64,000 bases of DNA from Chryseobacterium sp. (GCA_031277615.1 JAITMC010000011.1:108341-172340), one strand, 5' to 3'. Positions 30,034-39,056 are shown, numbered from the stretch's first letter. A program made the numbers and translations. Notes: generated from the letters alone by a model not told the origin.

Positions 30034-30756
30034 ATGAATTCTTTAAAAATAATAATCATCGTAACCAATATCAGCCTGTATGCTGACGGAAATCTGAAAA
30101 CCGGTCTGTGGCTGAGTGAACTCACCCATCTTTATCATGCCGCTTATGAAAAAGGTTATACCATCACAATAGCCAGTCCGGAAGGGGGAAATGTTCCCAT
30201 TGATCCCGAAAGTCTCCAGTTTTTTACACTTGATAAAATTTCAAAAATCTACTGGAATGATCCTGCTTTTAAAGAACTGTTGAAAAACAGCAAAAGCTTA
30301 GCTGAAATTTCCGGTCAGGAATTTGATCTGGTTTATCTGGCAGGGGGTCATGGAACGATGTATGATTTTCCGGATAATACCGCTATACAGAATCTCATTA
30401 CCCGCCATTACGAAAACGGAAAGATGATAGCAGCAATATGTCATGGGGTTGGCGGGCTTCTGAATGTAAGGTTATCCAACGGGGAATTTCTGATCAAAGG
30501 AAAAACGATCACCGGATTTAACTGGTTTGAGGAAAGTCTGGCCGGAAGAAAAAAGAAAGTTCCTTTTAACCTTGAAGCCGCCTTGAAAGAAAGAGGCAGC
30601 CATTACACAAAATCATTTATTCCGATGACCTCGAAAGTAGTGGCTGACGGCAACCTCATCACAGGACAGAATCCTTTCAGCTCGAAAGAAATGGCAAGGG
30701 TTGTGATCCGGGAGCTTGAGAAACAAACGGATGATAGTAAATCAAAGAAATTGTGA
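30034..30756 (+). CDS. DJ-1/PfpI family protein, Hsp31/glyoxalase III-like
   Basis: A 240-residue cytosolic protein of the type 1 glutamine-amidotransferase-like superfamily. The nucleophile elbow is AAIC136-H137-GVGGLL and the oxyanion-loop motif GGHGTMYDFPDN is present, as in Hsp31-type DJ-1 proteins. These act as glutathione-independent glyoxalases (methylglyoxal to lactate) or protein deglycases. The C-terminal segment SFIPMTSKVVADGNLITGQNP fits the same family, which reads the same way in many bacteria. It precedes a same-strand NAD(P)-binding protein and an AraC regulator but is 225 bp apart, so co-transcription is uncertain. Confidence 0.85.
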   Translation: MNSLKIIIIVTNISLYADGNLKTGLWLSELTHLYHAAYEKGYTITIASPEGGNVPIDPESLQFFTLDKISKIYWNDPAFKELLKNSKSLAEISGQEFDLVYLAGGHGTMYDFPDNTAIQNLITRHYENGKMIAAICHGVGGLLNVRLSNGEFLIKGKTITGFNWFEESLAGRKKKVPFNLEAALKERGSHYTKSFIPMTSKVVADGNLITGQNPFSSKEMARVVIRELEKQTDDSKSKKL

Positions 30757-30981
30757 TGTTGGACGGTTTAACAGAAGATGAATGAAGGATGTTTGACATT
30801 TGTGTTTCATTTATTGAATACAAATTCGTGTTATGATAACTCAACTTACCTCCATTCTCCTTTCTTCCAGCTTCCAGCCTTTTTTTAATCTTCATTTTAT
30901 AAAGACCTACACAAATAAATAAACTGGAATTTTTCAAACCAGAACTGATTTTAATCAACAGAAATTAAAAAACAAAAAATT

Positions 30982-31920
30982 ATGCAAACAATATTAGGAG
31001 CCAACGGACAGATTGGCGAAGAGCTGGCAAGAGAACTGAAACGCAATTTCACTTCTGATATCAGGATCGTCAGCAGAACGGCAAAAAAAGTAAATGAGAC
31101 CGATCAGGTTTTTGCTGCTGATCTTACGGATCGCCAACAGGCTATTGAAGCGGTGAAGGGCAGTGAAATTGCTTACTTCACCTTAGGACTGCCAATCAGC
31201 TCAGAGCTATGGGAAGAACAGTTTCCTCTCATCACAAAAAATGTTATCGATGCCTGTAAAATTCATGGAACAAAGCTTGTCTTTTTCGACAATACGTATA
31301 TGTATCCTCAGGATGGCCGGCCATTAACGGAAAGTACAGTTTTTGCCCCGGTTGGCAGAAAAGGAAAAGTAAGAAAGAAAATGGCTGAAATGGTGTTAAA
31401 GGAAATGCAGTCCGGAGAACTCGAAGCTGTCATCTGTCGTGCTCCTGAATTTTATGGCCCCGGAAAGACACAAAGCATCACCAATACTTTGATCTTCGAC
31501 AATATTAAAGAGGATAAAAAGCTGAAAGTTCCTTTACGTGCCGATCGAAAAAGAAGCCTGATCTGGACTCCTGATGCGAGCCGCGCCACCGCACTGATCG
31601 GGAATACACCGGATGCTTTCGGACAGACCTGGCATCTGCCTGTTGATCAGAATCACCCCACTTATTCACAGTTTATAGCCCTTGCTTCTGAGATTTATGG
31701 TAAAAAACTGACATATTCCGTGGTTCCGAAACTGGCATTTAAGGCAGGCGCATGGTTTAATAACCGGGTCAAAGAACTGCAGGAACTTCTTCCGAGGTAT
31801 GAGCACGACAATATTTTTGATGATTCAAAATTCAGAAACCGCTTTCCTGATTTTGAAGTAACAACTTACAGAAAAGGAATGGAACAGATCAGAAAAGAAC
31901 AACTTTCAGCACAAAAATAA
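30982..31920 (+). CDS. NAD(P)-binding epimerase/dehydratase-like protein
   Basis: A 312-residue protein with an N-terminal Rossmann fold: the nucleotide-binding loop ILGANGQIGEELAREL (residues 4-19) resembles the GxxGxxG of the atypical/extended short-chain dehydrogenase group. DLTDRQQAIEAVKGSEIAYF follows, as in NmrA- and epimerase-like proteins. The usual catalytic YxxxK is not in its normal context, so the reaction is uncertain. It ends 17 bp before an AraC-type regulator on the same strand, which suggests the two are co-transcribed and the regulator may control this gene. The substrate cannot be deduced. Confidence 0.78.
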   Translation: MQTILGANGQIGEELARELKRNFTSDIRIVSRTAKKVNETDQVFAADLTDRQQAIEAVKGSEIAYFTLGLPISSELWEEQFPLITKNVIDACKIHGTKLVFFDNTYMYPQDGRPLTESTVFAPVGRKGKVRKKMAEMVLKEMQSGELEAVICRAPEFYGPGKTQSITNTLIFDNIKEDKKLKVPLRADRKRSLIWTPDASRATALIGNTPDAFGQTWHLPVDQNHPTYSQFIALASEIYGKKLTYSVVPKLAFKAGAWFNNRVKELQELLPRYEHDNIFDDSKFRNRFPDFEVTTYRKGMEQIRKEQLSAQK

Positions 31921-31937
31921 AAAACGCTAACTTAGTC

Positions 31938-32873
31938 ATGTATAAATCTGAAAACCCCAATATGAAAGCTCCGGAAAAAATATCGTCTATCAGCAGCCTG
32001 CATCAGTTCCTGGGTCTGAAAAAGCCTTCCCATCCGCTGATCAGCGTGTTTAATTTTGATGACGTTAAGCTTGAACCGGACACCATTCTGAGTGCCATTA
32101 CCACGGATTTCTATGTTGTCGCGCTGAAAAAAGACTGTGCCGGCGGAAAATGCAGATATGGACAGCAGTATTATGATTTTGATGAAGGCATCATGTATTT
32201 TATCGCCCCACATCAGGTCCTTCAGTTTGAAGATGTTCTGCTGAACGGGGTAAGAGGATTTGTCCTTGCTATCCATCCCGATTTTTTCCAGGGCTATCCT
32301 TTAGCTTCACAGATCAAAGATTACGGCTATTTTTCCTATGCCGGAAATGAAGCCCTTAACCTTTCTGAAAGAGAGGAAAAATCTATTATGGACATCATAG
32401 ACAATATTAGCCGGGAAACGGATGCCAATATGGATGCTTTCACTCAGGATCTTCTGGTTTCAAATCTTGATCTGCTGCTGAAATACTGCGACCGGTTTTA
32501 TAACCGCCAGTTCCTGACCCGTAAAAAAGTCAACAATGATCTTCTGACCCGAATGGAAACGCTGCTGGATGATTATTTTAAGCATGATCAACTGATCATG
32601 AATGGTATTCCCTCTGTACATTTTATCGCGGACCAACTGAATGTAAGCCCCAATTACCTGAGTGATATGCTGAGAGTTCAGACGGGTCAGACAACACAGC
32701 AGCATATTCAGAACCGCTTGATTGAAAGGGCCAAGGAACTGCTTTCCACTACGCAAATGTCTGTCTCTGAAATCGCTTATCATCTTGGATTTGAACATCC
32801 ACAATCGTTTCACCGCCTGTTTAAAAACCGTACCACTGTTTCGCCGCTGGAATTCCGGGCCTCGTTTAATTAA
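31938..32873 (+). CDS. AraC family transcriptional regulator
   Basis: A 311-residue regulator. The C-terminal ~100 residues carry the two helix-turn-helix units: FIADQLNVSPNYLSDMLRVQ and, as recognition half, MSVSEIAYHLGFEHPQSF-HRLFK. The N-terminal two thirds is a ligand/cupin-type domain of the kind common in Bacteroidota AraC proteins. The chosen ATG at 31938 lies 17 bp after the preceding stop; a second ATG at 31962 is possible. A TAACTTAG sequence just before the start resembles the -7 promoter element. The likely target is the adjacent NAD(P)-binding gene, by proximity only. Confidence 0.88.
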   Translation: MYKSENPNMKAPEKISSISSLHQFLGLKKPSHPLISVFNFDDVKLEPDTILSAITTDFYVVALKKDCAGGKCRYGQQYYDFDEGIMYFIAPHQVLQFEDVLLNGVRGFVLAIHPDFFQGYPLASQIKDYGYFSYAGNEALNLSEREEKSIMDIIDNISRETDANMDAFTQDLLVSNLDLLLKYCDRFYNRQFLTRKKVNNDLLTRMETLLDDYFKHDQLIMNGIPSVHFIADQLNVSPNYLSDMLRVQTGQTTQQHIQNRLIERAKELLSTTQMSVSEIAYHLGFEHPQSFHRLFKNRTTVSPLEFRASFN

Positions 32874-33575
32874 AGAACCCGTTTATCCTAAAGAACCAAA
32901 AACCGCAGGTTCGACAGAGTCAAAAGGCGCAAAGATTTCAACACCTAAGTAACCATTTACAAAGAATTTGAACACTTTAGTAACCATGAGTTTAATGCAT
33001 TGCACATAAAAGCTCACTAAAGTTCTTAAAAATTTACGATTTTTATTGATGAATAAAATCTGCCCAATCTGCGGAATCTGCGTGAGAAAAAATATCTACA
33101 AGATCTGTGAAATCAGCGGGATCTGTGGGAAATGATTTTAACCACAAAAGCTTTGAACACTTAAGTAACCTTGAGTTTAATGCATTCTGCATAGAAGTTC
33201 ACTAAAGTTCTTAAAAATCTATGATTTTTTATTGATGAATTAAGATCTGCCCAATCTGCGGAATCTGCGTGAGAAAAAATATCCACAAGATCTGTGAAAT
33301 CAGCGAGATCTGTGGGAAATTATTTTAACCACAAAAGGTTTGAACACATTACTAATCTTGAGTTTAATGCATTGCACATAGAAGTTCACTAAAGTTCTTA
33401 AAATCTATGATTTTATTGATGAATCAAAATCTGCCCAATCTGTGGAATCTGCGTGAGAAAAAATATCCGCAAGACCTCTGAAATTCATGGAATTTGTGTG
33501 AAACCCATGACGTCTCTAAAGTTTTTTTTAAGAACTCTTTACGCACTGCAAGAGCAATTAAGTTCAATAAAAACC
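32874..33575. repeat. Three tandem copies of a ~187-bp dispersed repeat in a convergent gap
   Basis: No gene was found in this gap between two convergent genes. From about 32950 to 33500 a unit repeats three times with a period of 185-187 bp: TTTAATGCAT recurs at 32991, 33176 and 33363. Each unit contains TTCACTAAAG, TCTTAAAA, ATTGATGAAT, TCTGCCCAATCTG, AATCTGCGTGAGAAAAAATA and, except in the last decayed copy, ATCTGTGGGAAAT followed by AACCACAAAA. The copies differ by point changes and small indels. The same unit is found in reverse orientation at 63690-63840, so it is a dispersed family, not a local duplication. No long open frame, transposase or terminal inverted repeat was seen. Confidence 0.9.
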
Positions 33576-34589
33576 TTAAAATATACTCAGATTGTATTGT
33601 TTTACCAGATCAAGGATCATATGATATCCCGCCAGTGAATTCCCATGCTGATCCAAAGAAGGACTGAACACTCCTATTCCCATTTTTCCGGGTACGCTCA
33701 CGGTAATTCCGCCTCCGACACCGGATTTGCTTGGCAGGCCAACCGTGCGGGCATATTCTCCACTGAACTCATACATTCCGGCAATCAGCATCTGTGATTC
33801 TATTAATTTGGCCGTTTCTGCATTTTTATAGGTTGCATCTCCGTCAAAACGGATACACTGATTGGCAAAGAAATATCCGATTTTAGCCAGATCTTCCGCG
33901 GTAAGTTCAATGGAGCACTGCTTGAAATAGTTATCCAGCTGATCTTCGTTTCCTGAGATCAGGCCGTTGTTTTTCATCAGATAAAACATTCCGCGATTGC
34001 GGTGTCCGGTAGATTTTTCTGATTCATAGACGGATTTGCTGTAATCAATTGACGGATTTTTGGTGATATACCGCACCATATCGAGTACCTTAAAGAAAGG
34101 CTTTTCTCCATCTCCGGAAATCAGGGAAACGGTAAGAATGGCTCCTGCATTCATCATCGGATTCAGCGGCTTTCCGGTTGTTTCCAGATTAGAAAAATGG
34201 TTGAAGGGCTTATCAGACCCAAAGTAGCCCATTTTACTGAAGACATCGGCCTCCCCTCTTTCATTAACTGCAACCATCAAAGCAATGATCTTGGAAATGC
34301 TCTGCATGGTAAATTTCTTGTGAACATCCCCCACGTTCAGTACCTTTCCGTTTTTATCCACTACTGAAAAGGCAACTGCTTTAGCATCCATTTTTCCAAG
34401 CTCCGGAATATAATCGGCTACTTTTCCCTGCGTATAATACGCTCTGTTCTTTTCCAGAATACTGGTTAATGCTTTCTCTGAAACGGCTGGAATATCCGTT
34501 GTTTTCTGAGCATCGACCATAGTATTGAAAGACAGGAAAGCGGCTATAAAAATTCCTTTTGCTGAAAAAAGAATGCTATTATTTCTCAT
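33576..34589 (-). CDS. glsA: Glutaminase A, predicted periplasmic
   Basis: A serine-type glutaminase (L-glutamine to glutamate plus ammonia) of 337 residues. Key parts are the catalytic QSISK (Ser-x-x-Lys) after KKFTM, the substrate-site segment LNPMMNAGAI, the tyrosine region near VYESEKSTGHRN, and SGVGGGITV near the C-terminus. A longer frame begins with TTG at 34613, but that codon sits inside a TATCTTTG promoter element (34618 down to 34611), so ATG at 34589 is the supported start. From there residues 1-28 form a signal peptide (MRNNSILFSAKGIFIAAFLS...VDAQ), which is unusual because glutaminase A is normally cytoplasmic. It is monocistronic, between the repeat array and a divergent gene. 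Confidence 0.9.
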   Translation of the reverse strand: MRNNSILFSAKGIFIAAFLSFNTMVDAQKTTDIPAVSEKALTSILEKNRAYYTQGKVADYIPELGKMDAKAVAFSVVDKNGKVLNVGDVHKKFTMQSISKIIALMVAVNERGEADVFSKMGYFGSDKPFNHFSNLETTGKPLNPMMNAGAILTVSLISGDGEKPFFKVLDMVRYITKNPSIDYSKSVYESEKSTGHRNRGMFYLMKNNGLISGNEDQLDNYFKQCSIELTAEDLAKIGYFFANQCIRFDGDATYKNAETAKLIESQMLIAGMYEFSGEYARTVGLPSKSGVGGGITVSVPGKMGIGVFSPSLDQHGNSLAGYHMILDLVKQYNLSIF

Positions 34590-34610
34590 GTAGAATATTT
34601 CAAATAAGGG

Positions 34611-34618
34611 CAAAGATA
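34611..34618 (-). promoter_or_regulatory. -7 promoter element of glsA
   Basis: The minus strand reads TATCTTTG followed by C, a full match to the Bacteroidota -7 consensus TAnnTTTG. Transcription would start near 34604, about 15 bases before the ATG at 34589. This excludes the upstream TTG start. Confidence 0.6.
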
Positions 34619-34787
34619 AAATATTTCAGGTTGTGAGAAGTATAGAAAAGCAGATTCTGGTGAGATATTTTTATGCTGACAGACTGTTGTCATTAATCCT
34701 TCTTAAATTTACCCTACCAATATCTGTCCTCTTTTTTTGGAATGAACAGGATCCGGGACTAAAAAAAACAATGTAAAATTATGTATC

Positions 34788-35372
34788 ATGCACACCGTCA
34801 ATGAAAGACCAGCTTTATTAGTGGAAACTAAAACAGCATGGCGCCAATGGCTGAAAGAGAACCATCAAAAGGAACTTTCCATATGGCTGATCTGCAATAC
34901 TAAAAAATCAGGGCTGCCTCATGTGAGCTGGAGTGAACTGGTTGACGAAGCATTGTGTTTCGGCTGGATCGATAGTACGAGAAAGACCATTGACACAGGT
35001 TCTTTCACGCAGTTATTCACTAAACGTAAACCCAACAGCACCTGGTCCAGGATCAACAAAGAGAAAGTACAGAGACTGACCGATGATAATCTGATGACAG
35101 AAGCCGGCCATGAGAGTATAAGAATTGCAAAAGAAAACGGTTCGTGGACCATCCTGGATACGGTGGAAGATTTTGTTATACCACAAGATTTAATGGAGGC
35201 TTTCGGAAATTATACCGGCTCTGAAAAATATTTTCAAAGTCAGAGCAAATCCATAAGAAAAATGATTTTGCAATGGATTGTCCTGGCCAAACGGTCTGAA
35301 ACCCGACAGAAACGAATTGATGAAACCGCAGTGCAGGCAGGTCTGCAACAGAAGCCCAAGCAGTTCAGATAG
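34788..35372 (+). CDS. YdeI/OmdA family protein
   Basis: A 194-residue protein of the YdeI/OmpD-associated (bacteriocin-protection-like) family. Typical motifs are WRQWLKENHQ, SIWLICNTKKSG, WSELVDEALCFGWIDS and FTKRKPNSTWSRINK. The C-terminal helix (IRKMILQWIVLAKRSETRQKR) carries the usual family ending. These proteins are small and cytosolic, with no settled molecular function; some are linked to resistance to bacteriocins or envelope stress. It stands alone, divergent from the glutaminase gene. Confidence 0.85.
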   Translation: MHTVNERPALLVETKTAWRQWLKENHQKELSIWLICNTKKSGLPHVSWSELVDEALCFGWIDSTRKTIDTGSFTQLFTKRKPNSTWSRINKEKVQRLTDDNLMTEAGHESIRIAKENGSWTILDTVEDFVIPQDLMEAFGNYTGSEKYFQSQSKSIRKMILQWIVLAKRSETRQKRIDETAVQAGLQQKPKQFR

Positions 35373-35605
35373 GTATTGTTATTCTGGAATATCACTTGAA
35401 GATGTTAAAAATCTGATAGTATCAAATATCTTTTACAACAACCATTAAAAAGCAACTTTACTTTTACAGGTATTACTAAAGATAAATATTAACCAATATA
35501 CAAATGCAGATAGTAATCAGTATAACAGAAATCAATTCATCATATGATCCCTTAATATTCCTTATTTTTGCATCCATAAACCGGCTAAACGGCTTACCTT
35601 AAAGC

Positions 35606-36304
35606 ATGAATCATACATTTTCCGACAACTGCCAGATTGGTATCGTTTCTAATTTCTCCGATCTTATCAATACTCATTTTGAGGGAAATGTGAACGCTCT
35701 TTGCTGGCACCGGAACTTAGCGGGAGACTTTAAGGAAATTGTATCTAAACTTCAGTTAAAAGAGAATATCACTGAAGTATCCAAAGAAGATCTTCTGGCT
35801 CTCTCACTCTCAGAAGAAGGTTCTACAGCACGGGAATTGATCCTGAATGATTTACAGCTGTTAACCGATTTCGGGGCATTGCCTTCCCTTAATCTGCTTA
35901 AAAACTATGACCGGGATGAGGAGTTCGATTTCATTTCCACTGATGTATATTCGTATCATGTAGACCGCTCTCCTGTCGGCACCCATACTTTTTTGTGTAC
36001 CTATTATGGAGCTGCAAGCGATATTCTGCCTAATGATCAGGCTGTTCAGAAAATTCTGGTTCCGGAAATCCGGGAAAAGCTGAAGGAGCTTCATGACGGC
36101 CCGGAAGATGAATTTGAGAGTTTTCTGAAAGACTGTTTCTTCGATCTGCATTATCAGCCCCAACCCAATGCACAACCCGTCAATCTGGGGAGAGGGCATT
36201 TGTGGAAATTAGCGGTAGACCATCCGGGACAGAATGTTTTGCCTTGTGTACACCGTGCCCCGGTGGAAAATGATGGCGAGTACAGATTGCTGCTGATCTG
36301 TTAG
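35606..36304 (+). CDS. DUF1826-like protein
   Basis: A 232-residue soluble protein. The segments YSYHVDRSPVGTHTFLCTYYG and LWKLAVDHPGQNVLPCVHRAP resemble the conserved FHVD...CTYxGPG...VHRSPP pattern that I associate with DUF1826. The conserved His-Asp and His-Arg pairs could bind a metal, but that is inference. It is preceded by a TATTTTTG -7-type element at 35563-35570, about 36 bp before the start. It is not close enough to neighbours to form an operon. No function is known to me for this family. Confidence 0.6.
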   Translation: MNHTFSDNCQIGIVSNFSDLINTHFEGNVNALCWHRNLAGDFKEIVSKLQLKENITEVSKEDLLALSLSEEGSTARELILNDLQLLTDFGALPSLNLLKNYDRDEEFDFISTDVYSYHVDRSPVGTHTFLCTYYGAASDILPNDQAVQKILVPEIREKLKELHDGPEDEFESFLKDCFFDLHYQPQPNAQPVNLGRGHLWKLAVDHPGQNVLPCVHRAPVENDGEYRLLLIC

Positions 36305-36440
36305 CTAATTTAATCGTTTAGTAAAGGTACACTTTAGTTGTTTCCTCAAAAAGAAATACATTAATGGATATTTTCCTACCGTCTTCCTCTGTTGGCGTAT
36401 AAATTGATGCTATCAACAACATTGAATTTTTTGACGACTC

Positions 36441-38237
36441 ATGGCAAGATCGATTGTAATTTTAATTTTCGTTTTAAGCGGCTGCTTTTTAAAGGCGCAG
36501 GAAAAGAAAGATTCGCTTTATTATAAAATAGAAGAATTTTCGGATAAAAGAAAAGTTACCAAATTCATTCACCGATTACTATTCCGAAGGCAAGCCGATT
36601 CCGCGTCGGTTAAGTCCAGGACTGAAAAACTGCTGCAGGAAACGTATCAGAAAAAGCATATCAGAAATATCAGGATAGAAACCATTGATCCCTTCGGATA
36701 CGACTCCAGAGACCAGAAAGAAAAACTGAGATGGTATGACTGGGTAAAGGATCATCTTCATTCTTCGACCAAAACATCAATCGTTAATCATTATTTACTC
36801 TTTAAGGAAGGGGAAGAATATAATGCCCAGAAGCTCTATGAATCTGAACGTTTGCTGAGAACGATGCCTTTTATAAACAGGGTAAACATCAGCGTTTCTG
36901 ACAGCACTTCAGGCCATGATTCTATTGATGTTGTGGTAAAGGTTCTCGATTCCTGGAGCTTAAAGCCAAGACTAAGTTATTCAGGAAGTAAAATAGGACT
37001 GGGTGTAACTGAAGAAAACGTGCTGGGCCTGGGTCATACCCTGGATTTCCTTTATAGAAATGATTCCAAAGAAAAGCAGGATTACTTTTTAGGAAGCTAT
37101 ACCGCATACAATCTTTGGGGCTCTTATATTGATGCTCAGGTTCTGGGCGAACGTGACTTTCAGAAAAATGAAAGAATCAGCTTCAATGTCAGGAGAGATT
37201 TTTTCTCCCCTTTGACGAAATGGGCCGGTGGCTTCACTTTTGATTATTTTATGCGGAATGTTGCTCTTCCCATAGAAACCGATACTGAATTTCCGGAGGT
37301 TCAGATCAAGGTGTACAGCCAGGATTTATGGGGCGGTTATCAGATCCCGGTATCTTCTGATCCCGGTGAAAAAGTTTCCCGTAATATTGCCATTATAGGA
37401 AGATTCCAGAACTACCAGTATAAAGACAGCCCGGGAATAGATCAGTATAAATATTTTAGCTCTTACAACAGCTTCCTGATGTCTGTAGGCCTTATTAACA
37501 GAAAATTTGCTGTTCAGAAGAATATTTTCCAGTATGATCTGCCAGAGGATATTGCGTATGGGAATTCAGTGAGTTTTATTGCCGGCGGTATCTCGAGAAA
37601 CAAACAGATGAACCCGTATGTAGGGCTTTCTGCATCCTATGGTAATTTTACAAAGCTGGGGTATTTTACGTTGAAGGCACAATTTGGAAGATTTTTCAAT
37701 GAAGACAATCAGAACCGCGAATCTTTCCGTTTAGACGGAACCTATTTTACCAACCTGATGGACTGGAAATTTGCCAGGGTAAGGCACTTCTTTTCACCAA
37801 CTTTAGCATTGGGAAATCCGCAACACAATTACTCTTATAAAGACCGGATTAACCTTACTTCAGCAGATGAATTTCCTGTTTATAATGCGGATTATATAGG
37901 CACTAAAAAATTGGTTTTAAGGTACCAGCTTCAGCTTTTTATCAATAAGACCTGGAAGAATTTCCATTTCAGCCCATATTTAACGATGGCTGCCGGCTGG
38001 CTGGGGATGCCCGATGAAAAATTACTGAAAACACGGACCAATACGAAAATAGGAGTGGGTGTTTTAATTAATAATCCTTTTCTGGTCTTCAACAGGATTC
38101 AGATTTCCTTTACTTATTATCCCCGCGTTCCTTTCGATGATCATTCTGTTTTTGATTTCAACAGCAACCGGAATAATCTGCTGCCTATGAACAGTTTTGC
38201 AACAGAGCCGCCTCGCTTTGTGAATTTTGGGAATTGA
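36441..38237 (+). CDS. Outer-membrane POTRA/beta-barrel protein (Omp85-like)
   Basis: A 598-residue predicted outer-membrane protein. An N-terminal signal segment (MARSIVILIFVLSGCFLKAQ) ends at a typical flavobacterial AQ cleavage site; LSGC could alternatively be a lipobox. Residues about 100-170 fit a POTRA-like unit: KEGEEYNAQKLYESERLLRT then INRVNISVSD and VVVKVLDSW. The rest is rich in alternating aromatic/polar strands, and the chain ends VNFGN, consistent with a C-terminal barrel. Members of the Omp85/TamA group assemble or export envelope proteins. The gene is monocistronic; its exact role is unknown. Confidence 0.75.
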   Translation: MARSIVILIFVLSGCFLKAQEKKDSLYYKIEEFSDKRKVTKFIHRLLFRRQADSASVKSRTEKLLQETYQKKHIRNIRIETIDPFGYDSRDQKEKLRWYDWVKDHLHSSTKTSIVNHYLLFKEGEEYNAQKLYESERLLRTMPFINRVNISVSDSTSGHDSIDVVVKVLDSWSLKPRLSYSGSKIGLGVTEENVLGLGHTLDFLYRNDSKEKQDYFLGSYTAYNLWGSYIDAQVLGERDFQKNERISFNVRRDFFSPLTKWAGGFTFDYFMRNVALPIETDTEFPEVQIKVYSQDLWGGYQIPVSSDPGEKVSRNIAIIGRFQNYQYKDSPGIDQYKYFSSYNSFLMSVGLINRKFAVQKNIFQYDLPEDIAYGNSVSFIAGGISRNKQMNPYVGLSASYGNFTKLGYFTLKAQFGRFFNEDNQNRESFRLDGTYFTNLMDWKFARVRHFFSPTLALGNPQHNYSYKDRINLTSADEFPVYNADYIGTKKLVLRYQLQLFINKTWKNFHFSPYLTMAAGWLGMPDEKLLKTRTNTKIGVGVLINNPFLVFNRIQISFTYYPRVPFDDHSVFDFNSNRNNLLPMNSFATEPPRFVNFGN

Positions 38238-38362
38238 TGATGAGAATTGTGAACCACTGGCATAACCTGTCGAAAATAGGGTAAAATATTCCTCTACCAA
38301 TATCATTGAATAACAGCTAATATCAGTGATTAACGTCATGATCAATCAGCATGACTTTTTTA

Positions 38363-38427
38363 TTTGAAAACATTAATTATCTGTTTGAAAATCATTACTC
38401 CTCTCCCCTGCTGCGACGGTAAATTTG
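38363..38427 (+). promoter_or_regulatory. Promoter with tandem TTTGAAAA operator (truncated AraC gene)
   Basis: Two direct repeats TTTGAAAA begin at 38363 and 38384, 21 bp apart (two helical turns). A -7 element TAAATTTG lies at 38420-38427, 15 bp before the ATG at 38443. The second repeat starts 36 bp before the -7 element. The same layout is found at 38966-39030. Direct repeats with this spacing are typical of AraC-family binding sites. Confidence 0.7.
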
Positions 38428-38442
38428 CAGCAGTAAAAGAGA

Positions 38443-38970
38443 ATGGATATGAAAATTACCGAACCAATATTAAAAGGATTTAAAGTTTATCGTCAGACCA
38501 GCGAATCCGCCAATCTTATAGACTACAACAGAACTGATCTTTATAAAATATGCCTTTTCACAGGAAAAGGGAGTATCCGTTTTAATGGAAAGGAAATTCA
38601 GGTTGATGGGCATATATTATTTTTTGGTACCCCGGGGCTTTTCCATGATTTTAACTCCGAAACGATTGCCTACCAGGCCTACAGCTGTATTTTCACCAGG
38701 AATTTCATGAAAGAAACCAGTCTGATGACAGAGCTGGAAGAGGAATTTCTGTTTAGTGAAAACAATGCTCCTGTATTTTACCTCAACGAACTGCAAAGAA
38801 TTCAGCTTGTGACTGTTTTCAAAGATATGATGTATGAACAGGATCATAAATACCGCTACAGACATGAGCTTATTCAGAGCTACCTTAAACTAATCATTCT
38901 GGAAGCCATGAAGCAACAGCCCTTTCAGGGTATTTTCTACCAATACATCAACAAGAACAATATTGTTTGA
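38443..38970 (+). CDS. AraC-type sensor domain without DNA-binding domain
   Basis: A 175-residue protein homologous to the N-terminal sensor half of the AraC regulator at 43970-44854: LKGFKVYRQ / LKGFRVFKV, NRTDLYKICL / SRKNFYKICL, LFFGTP in both, and YSCIFTRNFM / YTCIFTEGFL. The frame ends just after the sensor domain (QGIFYQYINKNNIV), so the ~100-residue helix-turn-helix part is absent. The region after the stop is a promoter, not decayed helix-turn-helix code. It is therefore either a clean truncation or a genuine ligand-binding partner that could pair with full-length AraC proteins. Its own promoter carries the tandem TTTGAAAA operator. A start at M3 (38449) is possible. Confidence 0.75.
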   Translation: MDMKITEPILKGFKVYRQTSESANLIDYNRTDLYKICLFTGKGSIRFNGKEIQVDGHILFFGTPGLFHDFNSETIAYQAYSCIFTRNFMKETSLMTELEEEFLFSENNAPVFYLNELQRIQLVTVFKDMMYEQDHKYRYRHELIQSYLKLIILEAMKQQPFQGIFYQYINKNNIV

Positions 38971-39030
38971 AAATCATACAAATCTGTTTGAAAAGTTTTA
39001 TACATCCCCCTCACGATCAATCTAACTTTG
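38966..39030 (+). promoter_or_regulatory. Promoter with tandem TTTGAAAA operator (hydrolase/SDR cluster)
   Basis: TTTGAAAA occurs at 38966 and 38987, again 21 bp apart, and a -7 element TAACTTTG lies at 39023-39030. The second repeat again starts 36 bp before the -7 element. The first repeat overlaps the stop codon of the truncated AraC gene. The start codon at 39057 is 26 bp downstream of the -7 element. Confidence 0.7.
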
Positions 39031-39056
39031 CTATATAAAATTTAAAGAAAAATATC

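Noticed and set aside
32950-33500. CRISPR array
   Set aside because: Units are about 187 bp, diverged, and have no unique spacers of constant length; no cas genes are near.
33576-34613. Longer glutaminase starting at TTG 34613
   Set aside because: The TTG lies inside the TATCTTTG promoter element and would disrupt the signal peptide.
38443-38970. Frameshifted AraC gene with decayed helix-turn-helix downstream
   Set aside because: Sequence after 38970 is a regulated promoter; translation in all forward frames gave no helix-turn-helix remnant.
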